Shown in pieces: positions 26,282 through 36,000 of a DNA stretch of 64,000 nt. Each line of letters begins with the position of its first letter. Within the stretch, counting starts at the first letter, position 1. Source of the DNA: Streptomyces sp. NBC_01233 (GTDB taxonomy: Bacteria; Actinomycetota; Actinomycetes; Streptomycetales; Streptomycetaceae); NCBI RefSeq assembly GCF_035989305.1, contig NZ_CP108514.1, forward strand, positions 310,001-374,000. The letters run 5' to 3'. The translations under genes and the position numbers were made by a program. The notes beneath the pieces are model-generated. The model had not been told where the DNA came from. It saw nothing but the letters and a program-made list of their open reading frames with translations, and did not search any database.

Positions 26282-26476
26282 GTGAGGCGGCGGCGCGCAC
26301 TCCTCGCCGACGACGCTCCGCTGGTGCGGATGGGGCTGCGGCTGATGTGCGGCAGCGTCGACGACGACACCATCGTGGCCGAGCTCGCCGTCGACGGCCG
26401 GGTCCAGGTCGCCCTGACCGTCCACGACGCGGGCCCGGGGCGGCCGCCGTCCGGAACCGAGCCGTCCGAGGTGTGA
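26282..26476 (+). pseudogene. Two-component response regulator stub
   Basis: 64 residues from GTG 26282. The first 25 (RRRRALLADDAPLVRMGLRL) are a typical start of a NarL-type receiver domain with the acidic pair DD. The sequence then leaves the receiver pattern: GRVQVALTVHDAGPGRPP looks more like the end of a kinase ATPase domain. No phosphorylation-site Asp region and no output domain follow. It is best read as a deletion remnant of a two-component system, perhaps the partner of the kinase remnant at 22.9-23.7 kb. Confidence 0.55.
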
Positions 26477-26573
26477 CGGCACTCACACGACGAACTGTCG
26501 TCCGGTGTCAACCGGATGCGGTGGGACGGGCGTATGCCCCGTGAGAGGTGCACATGGATTCAGGAGCGATTTT

Positions 26574-27071
26574 TTGACCGTCGAGGAATTCGAGGAGTTC
26601 TACGCGCAAGCGGCGGGACGGCTCGCAGGACAGCTGTACGTGATGCTCGGTGACCATCACGAGGCCCAGGACGTAGTGCAGGAGGCCTTCGTCAGGGGCT
26701 GGGGTCGCCGGCGTCAGCTGGACCGGGAGGGCAGGCCCGAGGCGTGGATCCGCACGGTCGCCTGGCGGCTCGCGGTCAGCCGCTGGCGTGGGCGGCGGCG
26801 GACCGCCGACGCATGGCGGCGCACGACCCCCGCGACGCACGTGGAGGGGCCGGGGCCGGAGGCGGTCGCGCTCGTGGAGGCGCTGCGGCAGCTACCCCCG
26901 AAGCAGCGCCGGACCATGGCGCTGCACTACGTGTGCGATCTGACCGTCGAGCAGATCGCCGCCGAGACCTCGCTGTCCGCGAGCACGGTCAAGACCCACC
27001 TCTCCCGGGGACGGGCCGCGCTCTCCCTCCGTCTGCAGGACCCCCGCACCGAGGAGGCCCCCGATGCCTGA
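26574..27071 (+). CDS. ECF sigma factor (SigE family)
   Basis: 165 residues from TTG 26574 (MTVEEFEEFY), supported by GGAG at 26563-26566; the 23 residues that an upstream start would add have no family character. Region 2 includes LYVMLGDHHEAQDVVQEAFV, the -10 recognition helix. Region 4 includes LPPKQRRTMALHYVCDLTVE and the HTH LSASTVKTHLSRGRAAL. A 7-codon frame beginning ATG 26554 ends on TGA overlapping the TTG (TTGA) and could couple initiation. The stop overlaps the next gene by 8 bases, so that gene probably encodes its regulator or membrane partner. Confidence 0.93.
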   Translation: MTVEEFEEFYAQAAGRLAGQLYVMLGDHHEAQDVVQEAFVRGWGRRRQLDREGRPEAWIRTVAWRLAVSRWRGRRRTADAWRRTTPATHVEGPGPEAVALVEALRQLPPKQRRTMALHYVCDLTVEQIAAETSLSASTVKTHLSRGRAALSLRLQDPRTEEAPDA

Positions 27072-27501
27072 CTCCCACGACCCGCTGCGGTCCCTGTTCC
27101 GGGAAGCCGCCTCCGCCGCGGAGACCCGCACCTCGCTGCCGCCCGTCACCGTCATCGAGCACCGCGGGGAACGGGTACGGCGGCGCCGTATCGCCGGCCT
27201 CGCCGTCGCCTGCTCCCTCGTCCTCGCCGGATCCGGCGCGGCCCTGGCCTCGTTCCTGCCCGGCAGTCCGGGCCCGGTCCTCCCGGCGAGCACCCCCTCT
27301 CCCCTGGCCCCGTCCTCCGGGCCGACCCCCACGCCGACCTCCGAGCCGACCACCCTGCCGTCCTCCACACCGCACTACCCGCCGTCCTCCACTGCGACCT
27401 CCAGCCCGACACCGCCCCGCCATACGACGGCGCCGCCCGGCGCTCCCCCCGGGACGGCGTACCCGGGCGCATCCGCCACCTCCTCGCGGCTGCCCGGGTA
27501 A
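27064..27501 (+). CDS. Single-pass membrane protein with Pro/Ser/Thr-rich tail, sigma-factor partner
   Basis: 145 residues overlapping the sigma gene by 8 bases. The cytoplasmic part of about 45 residues (DPLRSLFREAASAAETR, then RGERVRRRRIAGL) precedes one membrane segment (IAGLAVACSLVLAGSGAALA). The outer part of about 80 residues is nearly all Pro, Ser, Thr, Ala and Gly. It has no ZAS zinc motif (HxxxCxxC), so it is not a classical anti-sigma factor. The position still suggests it regulates the sigma factor or senses the wall. Function unproven. Confidence 0.75.
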   Translation: MPDSHDPLRSLFREAASAAETRTSLPPVTVIEHRGERVRRRRIAGLAVACSLVLAGSGAALASFLPGSPGPVLPASTPSPLAPSSGPTPTPTSEPTTLPSSTPHYPPSSTATSSPTPPRHTTAPPGAPPGTAYPGASATSSRLPG

Positions 27502-27599
27502 CCCCCGCCCGCGCCACTCCCCCCATCACCGCTCGCGGACACCGGCCTTGCACCCCGGCCGGTGGTTCCGCATGCCCTCACAGGGTCAGGAGATCCCGT

Positions 27600-28844
27600 A
27601 TGTCCGTTTCCGCCCCGCATCGGCCGTCCGAGGTCGCCGACTCGCTCGCCGCCGGGCCGCGCGTCCCCGACGAGGGCCGCACCCACCGCGCCCGCCGTCC
27701 CCGGCGAACGCTGCCGCGCCTCGGCCCGGTCGACCGCGAGGTGCTGTGGCTCTACCTGCTGACCCGCGTCGGCATCTGGACCACCACGGGAGCCGTCGGC
27801 TGGCTGTTCCCCTCCGACGGCAACGCCCGCCGGCCGGCCTCTCCGCTCGCGCCCTGGCAGCAGTGGGACTGGACGCACTACCTGCACATAGCCAGGGACG
27901 GCTACTTCCCCGGCCAGGCCGGACCCTGGACGGCAGGCTGGGACAACCGGGAGGCCTTCTTCCCCGGTTTCCCCCTCACCCTGCGCGCCGTCCACGCCGT
28001 CGTCCCCGACTGGGCCGCGGCCGGAGCGCTGATCTCGTTCCTCGCGGGCGGCATCGCCGTCCTGGCCCTCGCCCGCATCGCCCGCCTCCGGCTGCCCGAC
28101 CAGGACGCGGGCCGGCGGACGGTCCTCTTCTTCCTGCTGTCGCCGTGCGCCGTGTTCCTCGCCGCCGGATACACCGAGGCGCTCTTCCTCGCCCTGGCCC
28201 TGCCCGCCTGGCTGGCGGCCCAGCGCCGGAACTGGCCGGCGGCCTCGGTCCTGGCCTGCCTGGCCTGTTCGGTGCGCGTCACCGGGCTGTACCTCGTGGC
28301 CGCGCTCGTGCTCCACTTCGTCCTCACCGCCCGGGGCCGCCGCGCCTGGCGCGCAGCGCCCTGGCTGTGTCTGCCCGCCCTCGCTCCCGCCCTGTACTCC
28401 TGGTACCTGCAGACGCGGACCGGGGACTGGATGGCCTGGAAGCACGCCCAGGAACGCGGCTGGTACCGGGACTTCCACGCACCGTGGGAGGCCTGGGCGA
28501 ACACCTGGGAGGCCGCCTTCCACCACACCCAGCCCACCGGGTACGCGCTGATGTGGCAGGCCGAACTCCTGGCCATGCTGGTCGGTGTCGTCCTGATCGC
28601 CGTGCTGGTACGGGGCCGCCGCTGGCCCGAGGCGCTCTACATCGCCCTCACCCTGTGGGCCCTGGGCACCTCCTACTGGTACACCTCGGTCCCCCGTTCC
28701 ACGCTGCTGTGGTGGCCGCTCTGGACCGCCCTGGCCACCTGGAGCCAGCGCCGACCGCGGGTGCAGTCCGCCTACCTGTACGTGGTCGGCCCGCTCGGCA
28801 TCACGGTCGCCCTCACCTTCCTCACGGGCCGCTGGGCCGGCTAG
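27600..28844 (+). CDS. Polytopic membrane glycosyltransferase, PIG-V-like mannosyltransferase
   Basis: 414 residues with about 8-10 membrane segments. The early loop WQQWDWTHYLHIARDGYF followed by EAFFPGFPLTLR is the WDxxxYxxIAxxGY...FFPxxP signature of the PIG-V/GT-C group. Further on come YTEALFLALALPAWLA and CLACSVRVTGLYLVAALVL. GT-C enzymes use polyprenyl-phosphate sugars on the outer membrane face, in Streptomyces for protein or lipid mannosylation. The acceptor is unknown. The 98-base gap from the sigma-factor pair leaves co-transcription possible. Confidence 0.85.
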   Translation: MSVSAPHRPSEVADSLAAGPRVPDEGRTHRARRPRRTLPRLGPVDREVLWLYLLTRVGIWTTTGAVGWLFPSDGNARRPASPLAPWQQWDWTHYLHIARDGYFPGQAGPWTAGWDNREAFFPGFPLTLRAVHAVVPDWAAAGALISFLAGGIAVLALARIARLRLPDQDAGRRTVLFFLLSPCAVFLAAGYTEALFLALALPAWLAAQRRNWPAASVLACLACSVRVTGLYLVAALVLHFVLTARGRRAWRAAPWLCLPALAPALYSWYLQTRTGDWMAWKHAQERGWYRDFHAPWEAWANTWEAAFHHTQPTGYALMWQAELLAMLVGVVLIAVLVRGRRWPEALYIALTLWALGTSYWYTSVPRSTLLWWPLWTALATWSQRRPRVQSAYLYVVGPLGITVALTFLTGRWAG

Positions 28845-28915
28845 GGCGGACGCTGCCGTCAACGCCCTGCGCCGAACGGGCCCCCGCCCGGTCCGCGGGC
28901 GCGCATACTCGGTGC

Positions 28916-29185
28916 ATGGCCGACACCACCACAGTCGAGGTCGACACCGATGTGCACGACCGGCTCGCCGTGCTCGCCGCGGACCGCGGGCTGAGCCTGC
29001 GGGCGTACCTCGCCGAACTCACCACCGCCCAGGAGAACGAGGCCGCCCTCGCACGCGCGGCGCGCGCCTTCGAGAAGGCGCTCGAACGGCCCGGATTCCG
29101 CGAGGGGTTCGCCCGCGACTTCGGCGGCCGCTCGACCCACCGGCTCTTGGAAACCCGGAACCGGCCGCCGCTGGGCCGGGCCTGA
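28916..29185 (+). CDS. Ribbon-helix-helix protein, antitoxin-like
   Basis: 89 residues. TTTVEVDTDVHDRLAVLAAD then RGLSLRAYLAELT is a beta strand plus two helices of the Arc/MetJ type, followed by a helical tail (ALARAARAFEKALERPGF). Many actinobacterial proteins of this form are VapB-like antitoxins. No PIN-domain toxin gene follows; the downstream DNA holds broken genes, so a partner may have been lost. The start at ATG 28916 has no obvious ribosome binding site, which may mean a leaderless message. Confidence 0.7.
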   Translation: MADTTTVEVDTDVHDRLAVLAADRGLSLRAYLAELTTAQENEAALARAARAFEKALERPGFREGFARDFGGRSTHRLLETRNRPPLGRA

Positions 29186-29259
29186 CGGCACGTCACGGCC
29201 CTCCCGATCCGGCGAGGCGTCCCCCCTCCAGGACGGCGGTACGGTCGGCCAGTGCGGCC

Positions 29260-29970
29260 GCGGCCGGTGTTCGTCGAAGGCCGCCGCCTTCCACGACGCC
29301 GGATACCGCTTCCAGGCGATCGACCTCACCGCCTTCGCCCGCGAGCTCCCGCCCTCGCCCCGCTCCCTCACCAGCGGGCTGCGCGCCAACGCCAAGACCC
29401 CGTGGGCCGAAGGCGTCGGCCCCGTCCTGCCCATGCAGGACTTCCCGGTCTTCCTCGCCCACTGCCGCGTGAAGCTCCCCGGAACACCTTCACCGCCCTG
29501 AACGAGGTCTACGGCCGCGAGGTCCACCTGGCCGATCAGTGGCTGATCCGCCGCGGCCTGGCCGGCCACCACGCGATGCCCGGCAGCCTCCGGCACACCC
29601 GGGCCCTCGGCGCCCGCCTCACCTTCTACCTGCGCGACCACCGCATCGGCCCCGCACCCGACCAGGCCCGCGCCCTCGTACGGCTCCGCGCCGTCCAGGT
29701 CGCCCTGTTCCTGCGCGGCTACCTCCTGCGCTGGCAGTACGAGACCCTCGGCGGCGATCCCACCACCCGCCTGCTCAGCCAGCTCACCGAACGCGTCTGC
29801 GGCAAGATCCGCACCGTCGCCCCGCCCGAAGCCGCCGCCGCGACCGCCCTGTCCATCCACCTCTCCCACGGGCCCACCGGCTTCGGTCTGATCACCTGCG
29901 GGAACACCGCCCCCGACGGCAGCAGCGTCCGCATCCCGCCCACCGGCAGCCCGTACGAGCCGCCGTGCAC
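29260..29970 (+). pseudogene. Broken gene of unknown family
   Basis: Two protein-like stretches in different frames. The first (about 29273-29485) contains KAAAFHDAGYRFQAIDLTAF, TPWAEGVGPVLPMQDFPVFL and AHCRVKLPG. The second begins NTFTALNEVYGREVHLADQW at about 29488 and runs through LGARLTFYLRDHRIG, LFLRGYLLRWQYETLGG and HLSHGPTGFGLITCGNT to about 29970. They join smoothly if one frame change at 29480-29490 is allowed. No convincing start precedes the first stretch. I do not recognise the family; it is treated as a truncated, frameshifted gene. Confidence 0.45.
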
Positions 29971-29993
29971 TCCCGCGGGCCCGCCCACCCGCC

Positions 29994-30392
29994 GCATCCG
30001 CGCTGGCCGCCGAGCGCTACCCCTCGGGCAGCACCGCCCAGCTCCTGCGGGTCTGCGTACGCCCCGCCCACCGCAGGCACGGGCCGGCCCGGGCCATGGT
30101 CCGGGAGGCGTGCGCGTTCGCGGTCGGCGTGCCGGGCTACGAGCGCGTCTACCTGCACACGAACGTCGACATTCCGGGCGCGGAGCGATTCTGGCGCAGC
30201 CTGGCCACCGAGGTCTGGGACGCCCGCACGACGGGCGAGCACGGCGGATTCGGGACGGTCCACTTCGAGATCCCGGCGCCCTGGGCTTTTCGTGACTCCC
30301 GGCTCCGCCGCGACTGCGGGCCGTGTCGTGCCTCGGGGCCGCGCTGTGACTCCGCCCACCCTCCCTTGACCGATCAAGGAAGGGTTACCTAA
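29994..30392 (+). pseudogene. GNAT acetyltransferase fragment
   Basis: The fragment AERYPSGSTAQLLRVCVRPA, HRRHGPARAMVREA and ERVYLHTNVDIPGAERFWRS then TVHFEIPAP is the acetyl-CoA-binding half of a GNAT protein. The N-terminal part is missing: upstream is Pro/Ala-rich readthrough from the preceding broken gene. An internal ATG at 30096 would give only half of the core. Probably non-functional. Confidence 0.5.
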
Positions 30393-30401
30393 GTTCGAAT
30401 C

Positions 30402-30686
30402 ATGAGCCCGCAGCCCCCCACTTCCCCCGCCGGCCCGGACGACGCGGCCGCCGAGCCCGCGCTGGTCGGCTTCACCGTCGACCTCACCGCCCAGGAGGTC
30501 CTCCGGCGGGCCCAGGTGATGGAGGCGCTCGGCCCCGACTGGGACCCGATCGAGGTGCTGCGCGGCGAGGAGGCGGCGTACGACCTGCTGTACTCGGGGC
30601 TCGACGAGGCACAGCAGCGCATGTACGACGAGCTGGTCGCGGCCGGCGTGCTCCCCGGGCGAGGACACGGCCGTGCTGCCGCTTGA
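30402..30686 (+). CDS. Conserved small hypothetical protein (DUF6400-like)
   Basis: 94 residues. A disordered Pro/Ala start is followed by a compact acidic helical part: LVGFTVDLTAQEVLRRAQVM, EALGPDWDPIEVLRGEEAAY and LLYSGLDEAQQRMYDELVAA. The pattern reminds me of the DUF6400 family of Streptomyces; function unknown. The next gene starts 14 bases before its stop, so they are translationally coupled. TTGACC at 30366 with an AT-rich stretch at 30385-30396 may be the promoter. Confidence 0.6.
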   Translation: MSPQPPTSPAGPDDAAAEPALVGFTVDLTAQEVLRRAQVMEALGPDWDPIEVLRGEEAAYDLLYSGLDEAQQRMYDELVAAGVLPGRGHGRAAA

Positions 30687-30933
30687 CCCGCAGGCCGACA
30701 TCGGCCGCCGGGCCTGGGTGGCCTGCCCCAACTGCGAGGACACCCGGGGGTGCGAGCCGTGCGGGGAGCGCGGCGCGTGCTCCGCGCACTGGCGCTACCT
30801 GCTCTCCAACACGGGCAGCCTGCTCCACCTGCAGTGCCCGGGCTGCACCCACGTCTGGGTGCACGAGAGCGGCTTCGGCGCCACGCGCTCCTCGCTGTGG
30901 AGCCGCCTCACCGACGGCATGTCGCACCCCTGA
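30673..30933 (+). CDS. Small Cys-rich zinc-ribbon-like protein
   Basis: 86 residues with CPNC, CEPC, a Cys in GERGAC, and CPGC, spaced like two treble-clef or ribbon knuckles; the closing segment is LLHLQCPGCTHVWVHESG. Likely binds zinc and perhaps nucleic acid or protein. It overlaps the upstream small gene by 14 bases. No family name can be given with confidence. Confidence 0.6.
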   Translation: MLPLDPQADIGRRAWVACPNCEDTRGCEPCGERGACSAHWRYLLSNTGSLLHLQCPGCTHVWVHESGFGATRSSLWSRLTDGMSHP

Positions 30934-31021
30934 CCCGCCCCGCAGCGGCCGACGGGCCGGGCCCGCGGAAGGTGCCTATCCTCGAAGAAGGTGCTGATCC
31001 GAGCCCTGGAGGACGGCTGTC

Positions 31022-31852
31022 ATGACCGAGGCGAGCGAAGCGGTCCAGGCCGACCGCACCCTGAAGGCCCGGCACCGCGCGATGTGGGCGCTGGGCGACT
31101 ACCCGTCCGTGGTCTCCCACGTCATCCCGGAGCTCGGGGCCCGGCTCGTGCAGGAGTGCGGCGTCCGGCAGGGCGACCGGGTGCTCGACGTCGCGGCGGG
31201 CTCCGGCAACGCGGCCATCCCGGCCGCCCTGGCCGGGGCCGACGTGGTGGCCTCCGACCTCACCCCCGAGCTGCTGGAGATCGGGCGGCACCTGGCCGCC
31301 GTACGCGGCGCCCGGCTGGAGTGGCGGGAGGCGGACGCCGAGGCCCTGCCGTTCGCGGACGGGGAGTTCGACATCGTGATGTCCTGCGTCGGCGCCATGT
31401 TCGCCCCGCACCACCGGGCCGCCGCCGAGGAGATGCTGCGCGTCTGCCGCTCGGGCGGCACGATCGGGATGGCCAACTGGACTCCGCAGGGCTTCGTGGG
31501 CCGGCTGTTCGCCGCGATGAAGCCCTTCGCTCCCCCGCCGCCGCCCGGCGCCCAGCCGCCGCCCCTGTGGGGGGACGAGGAGCACGTCCACGAGCTGCTG
31601 GGCGACGCGGTGACCGACGTCGACGCGCGCCGCGAGACGGTCCGCGTGGACCGCTTCCGCAAGCCTGCGGACTTCCGGGAGTTCTTCAAGGCAACCTACG
31701 GTCCGACGATCGCCGTCTACCGCGCCGTCGCCGGCGATCCGGACCGGGTCGCCGCCCTGGACGCCGCGCTCGACGCCCTCGCCGCCGAGCACACCGTGGA
31801 CGGGGTCATGGAGTGGGAGTACCTCCTGCTGACCGCCCACCGCCGGGGCTGA
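31022..31852 (+). CDS. Class I SAM-dependent methyltransferase
   Basis: 276 residues. RVLDVAAGSGNAAIPAALAG is motif I, VVASDLTPELLEIGRHLA motif II, and ADAEALPFADGEFDIVMSCV with EMLRVCRSGGTIGMANW are the later motifs, as in the UbiE/COQ5 or Methyltransf_11 group. The WTPQGFVGRLFAAMKPF continuation is often seen in small-molecule methyltransferases of Streptomyces. Substrate unknown. Its stop faces the LysR gene with about 60 bases between. Confidence 0.88.
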   Translation: MTEASEAVQADRTLKARHRAMWALGDYPSVVSHVIPELGARLVQECGVRQGDRVLDVAAGSGNAAIPAALAGADVVASDLTPELLEIGRHLAAVRGARLEWREADAEALPFADGEFDIVMSCVGAMFAPHHRAAAEEMLRVCRSGGTIGMANWTPQGFVGRLFAAMKPFAPPPPPGAQPPPLWGDEEHVHELLGDAVTDVDARRETVRVDRFRKPADFREFFKATYGPTIAVYRAVAGDPDRVAALDAALDALAAEHTVDGVMEWEYLLLTAHRRG

Positions 31853-31914
31853 TCCGCCCCGCCCCGTAGCCGTGCCCCCTGCGGTCACTCGACCTCCGTT
31901 CGGTCGACCCCCGC

Positions 31915-32874
31915 TCAGTCGACGGCCGGATGCACCTCCGGGTGGGCGTCCCACCACTCCTTGTGGAAGGCGTTGTTGTCCACATTGGCCAGGTAGGCGC
32001 GGGCCGCGGCCCGGTAGAGCAGTTCCGCCTGCCCGGCCGACAGCGCCGAGCGGTTCCAGGCCAGGCGGATGCGGCCCGTGATGGGGGTGCCGACCAGCGG
32101 GCGCATCACCGTACCCTCCCCCGGCGGGGCCGTCGGCTGGCAGAGCGAGACCGCGCGGCCCGCGGCGATCAGGTCGTGCTGCATCTTGCGATCGGTGATC
32201 CGGTAACGCAGTGACGGGCTGAATCCGGCCTTCGCGCAGGCGGCGACGAGGGCCTCGGGACCGCCGTCGTCGTCCTCGACCAGGGTCAGCCACGGCTCGT
32301 CGGCGAGGTCGGCCAGGTCGATGCGGTCGAGGCCCGCGAGGGGGTGCTTCGCCGACAGCCGGATGCAGAAGGGCTCCTTCGGGATCAGCGTCCTGGCCAG
32401 GGTCCCTTCCGGCAGCGGGACCTCGTGGTCGTTGACCTCCCCGTACACGATGGCGTCGTACCTCCCCGCGCCGAGCATCCGGGCCAGCGCGGTCACCGAG
32501 TCCTCCAGGTCCACGGCGATCTCCCGGCCGGACATGGACAGGTCGGTCTGGGCGAGGAGGCCGTCGAGCAGCACGAGCAGGATGCAGCCCAGGCGCAGCG
32601 GACCGCCGGCGGACAGGGCGCGCGCGTCCGCTCCCAGGGCGTCCATCTCGCTGAGCACGCGGCGCGCCCTGGCCAGGACGAACTGCCCCAGCGCGGTGGG
32701 TTCCACCCCGCCCCGGCCGCGCACGAACAGCTCGCCGCCGGTGACCTGCTCGATGCGCCGCAGCTGCGCCGAGAGTGCGGGCTGGGAAACACCGAGCCGC
32801 CGCGCCGCGCCCCCCAGGCTGCCCGCCTCCGCTATCCGGCAGACGGCTTGCAGATGCCTCAACTCCAGCTGCAT
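31915..32874 (-). CDS. LysR family transcriptional regulator
   Basis: 319 residues from ATG 32874. The winged HTH is [20 protein letters not shown] and [20 protein letters not shown]; the effector-binding domain extends from about residue 90 ([18 protein letters not shown]) to the end. It is divergent from the secreted double metallopeptidase gene, with 142 bases between starts. A CATAA-N8-TTATG element lies in that gap, so it very likely controls itself and the protease, as LysR proteins usually do. Confidence 0.93.
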   Translation of the reverse strand: MQLELRHLQAVCRIAEAGSLGGAARRLGVSQPALSAQLRRIEQVTGGELFVRGRGGVEPTALGQFVLARARRVLSEMDALGADARALSAGGPLRLGCILLVLLDGLLAQTDLSMSGREIAVDLEDSVTALARMLGAGRYDAIVYGEVNDHEVPLPEGTLARTLIPKEPFCIRLSAKHPLAGLDRIDLADLADEPWLTLVEDDDGGPEALVAACAKAGFSPSLRYRITDRKMQHDLIAAGRAVSLCQPTAPPGEGTVMRPLVGTPITGRIRLAWNRSALSAGQAELLYRAAARAYLANVDNNAFHKEWWDAHPEVHPAVD

Positions 32875-32907
32875 CCGGGCAGCGTACGCAGCAGCCCGTC
32901 CCGGGAC

Positions 32908-32925
32908 CATAACGCGGGCCTTATG
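32908..32925. promoter_or_regulatory. Candidate LysR operator
   Basis: CATAA-CGCGGGCC-TTATG, an interrupted dyad close to the T-N11-A form bound by LysR proteins, located in the intergenic region of the lysR/protease divergent pair, 34 bases from the LysR start. Confidence 0.5.
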
Positions 32926-33016
32926 CCCGCCGGGATGTCCCATTCTCGTCATGTCCACGCTCATACTCGGCCGCGAACGAACACTCATCCCCGACCCCCC
33001 ACGATCGGAGTGGACG

Positions 33017-36000
33017 TTGCAGCCCAGAAGATGGACGGCGGCCGTGGCGGCGATGGCGCTGACCGCAGGCCTCGCCGGCACCCTGGCCGGGACGGCATCG
33101 GCGGCGCAGCAGGCTCAGCCCGCACCGTCCCAGAAGGACACACCGGCCGCACGTGCGGTCGCGGCGGCCGACCAGGCCGTCGACAGTGGTCTCGACTCCC
33201 TGGTCAACTCCTCGCAGGAACAGTACGAAAGACGTCTCGTCACCCCCTGGGTGAAGGACCTCTACTCCGTCTCGTACGAGCGCAGCTACCGCGGCCTGCC
33301 GGTCGTCGGCGGCGACGCGGTCGTGCTCGCCGACGGCACCGGCAAGGTGCGCGCCCTCCAGTCGGCCTCCTCCGTACGGATCGACGTGGCGACCCGCGCG
33401 TCGGTCTCCGCGAAGGACGCCGAGTCCACCGCACGGGTGAGGCTGGCCTCGGTCGACAAGGTCGAGAGCAGCCGGCTCGTCGTCCGGCTGAAGGACGACA
33501 AGCCGGTGCTGGCCTGGGAGACCGTGCTGAGCGGCCGTACCAGGACCGCTCCCAGCAGACTGCACGTCTTCACGGACGCGCGGACCGGCGCCTTCGTCGA
33601 CAGCTACGACGACGTGGTGGCCGGCTCCGGCAACAGCAAGTGGAACGGGCCCGGCCCGATCTCCATCGACACCACCAACTCGGGTTCCACGTACACGCTG
33701 CGCGACCCGAACCGGACCGGCCTCAGCTGCGCCGACTACGGCAACGGCAGTGTCTTCACCAAGTCCTCCGACTCCTGGGGCACCGGCAACCCCACGAGCA
33801 AGGAGACCGGCTGCGTCGACCTGATGTTCGCGGCGCAGAAGCAGTGGGACATGCTCGCCCAGTGGCTCGGCCGCAACGGCATCAGCGGAAACGGCCGCAG
33901 CTTCCCCGGCAAGGTCGGCCTGGGCGACCTCAACGCCTACTGGGACGGCAGTTCGGTCACCATCGGCCACAACAGCGCCAACGAGTGGATCGCCGGCGTG
34001 GACGTGGTGGCCCACGAGTACGGGCACGCCATCGACTCCAACACCCCCGGCGGCACCAGCGGCCAGGAGTCCGGCCTCGGCGAGGCCACCGGCGACATCT
34101 TCGGCGCGCTGACCGAGGCGTACATCAACCAGCCGGCCCCGTACGACACCCCCGACTACACGGTCGGCGAGGTCATCAACCTCCAGGGCCGGGGCCCCAT
34201 CCGCAACATGTACAACCCGCCGGCCGTCAACAACGACCCGGCCTGCTACAGCTCCGCGATACCCGGCACCGAGGTGCACAAGGCCGCCGGCCCGCTGAAC
34301 CACTGGTTCTACCTGCTGGCCGAGGGCAGCAACCCGGGCGGCGGCAAGCCGAGCAGCCCCACCTGCAACCAGTCCACGGTCACCGGGGTGGGCGTCCAGA
34401 ACGCCGGCAAGATCTTCTACGGCGGCATGCTGCTCAAGACCAGCAGCATGTCCTACAAGAAGTACCGCACGGCGACCCTGAGCTCCGCCAAGTCGCTCGA
34501 CGCCAGCTGCGGCCTCTTCAACAAGACCAAGGGCGCCTGGGACGCGATCAGCGTGCCCGCCCAGCCCGCGGACCCGACGTGCACGCCGAGCGGCCAGAAC
34601 AACGACTTCTCGATGGCGCTGAACCCCTCGTCGGGCACCGTCCAGCAGGGCGGTACGGTCACCACCACCGTCGGCACCACCGTCGCCACCGGCACCGCCC
34701 AGTCGGTGACGCTGACCGCCGGCGGCCTGCCGGCCGGGGTGAGCGCCTCCTTCAACCCCGCCACCGTGCAGTCCGGCCAGTCCTCCGTACTGACGCTGAC
34801 CGCCACCGCCAACGCGGCGCCCGGCGCGTCCACCGTCGTCGTCAAGGGACAGGGTGCCGCCCTCTCCCACACCGTCGACTACACGCTGAACGTCGGCGGC
34901 ACCCAGCCCGGCAACGACCCGCCGGACATCAGCGTCGCCAACGTGCAGGCGCACCTTGCCCAGTTCGGCACCATCGCCTCCCAGAACGGCGGCCACCGCC
35001 GTGCGGGCAGCGCCGGCTACACCCAGTCGCTGGCCTACGTGAAGGGCAAGCTGCAGGCCGCCGGCTACACCGTCACCGAGCAGAACTGCTCCTCCTGCAC
35101 CTACCCGTCGAACAACCTGATCGCCGACTGGCCGGGCGGCCCGGCCGACCAGACCGTCATGTTCGGCGCCCACCTGGACGGCGTCTCGGCCGGCCCCGGC
35201 ATCAACGACAACGGCTCGGGCTCCGCGACCCTGCTGGAGAACGCGCTCGTCCTCGCCCAGAAGAACCCCACGATGACCAAGCACGTGCGCTTCGCCTGGT
35301 GGACGGACGAGGAGCAGGGCCTGAACGGGTCCGAGTTCTACGTCAACCAGCTCAGCAGCGCCCAGCGCGCGGCCATCAAGGGCTACTACAACTTCGACAT
35401 GGTCGGCTCCACCAACGGCGGCTACTTCATCAACAACGTCAACTCCGCCACCGCGGCCCCGCTCAAGGCGTACTGGACCTCGCTGAACCTGGCGCCCGAG
35501 GAGAACACCGAGGGCCAGGGCCGCAGCGACGACTACTCCTTCCAGCAGGGCGGCATCCCCACCTCCGGCTACGCGGCCGGGGCCAGCGCCCGCAAGACCT
35601 CGGCGCAGGCCGCGAAGTGGGGCGGCACGGCGAACGCCGCCTACGACCCCTGCTACCACAGCTCCTGCGACACCACGAACAACATCAGCGCCACCGTGCT
35701 GGACCGCAGCGCCGACGGCGTCGCCTACGCCGTGTGGAAGCAGGCCGTCGGCGGTGAGACCCCCGCACAGGACTTCTCCATCGGTGTCAGCCCGTCCGCG
35801 GGCAGCGCGGCCCCCGGCGGTTCCACCACCGCCACGGTGAACACCGCCACCGTGAGCGGCGCCGCCCAGACCGTCGCCCTCTCCGTCACCGGCGCGCCGG
35901 CCGGAGCGAGCGCCACGCTGAGCCCCACGTCCGTACAGTCCGGCAGCTCCTCGACGCTGTCCGTCCAGGTCGGCGCGAGCACCGTGCCCGGCACCTACAC

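Noticed and set aside
30380..30396. Iron-box (DmdR/IdeR) site before the small gene at 30402
   Set aside because: Only a half site (GGTTACCTAA) is visible; the dyad partner is absent and the genes have no iron connection.
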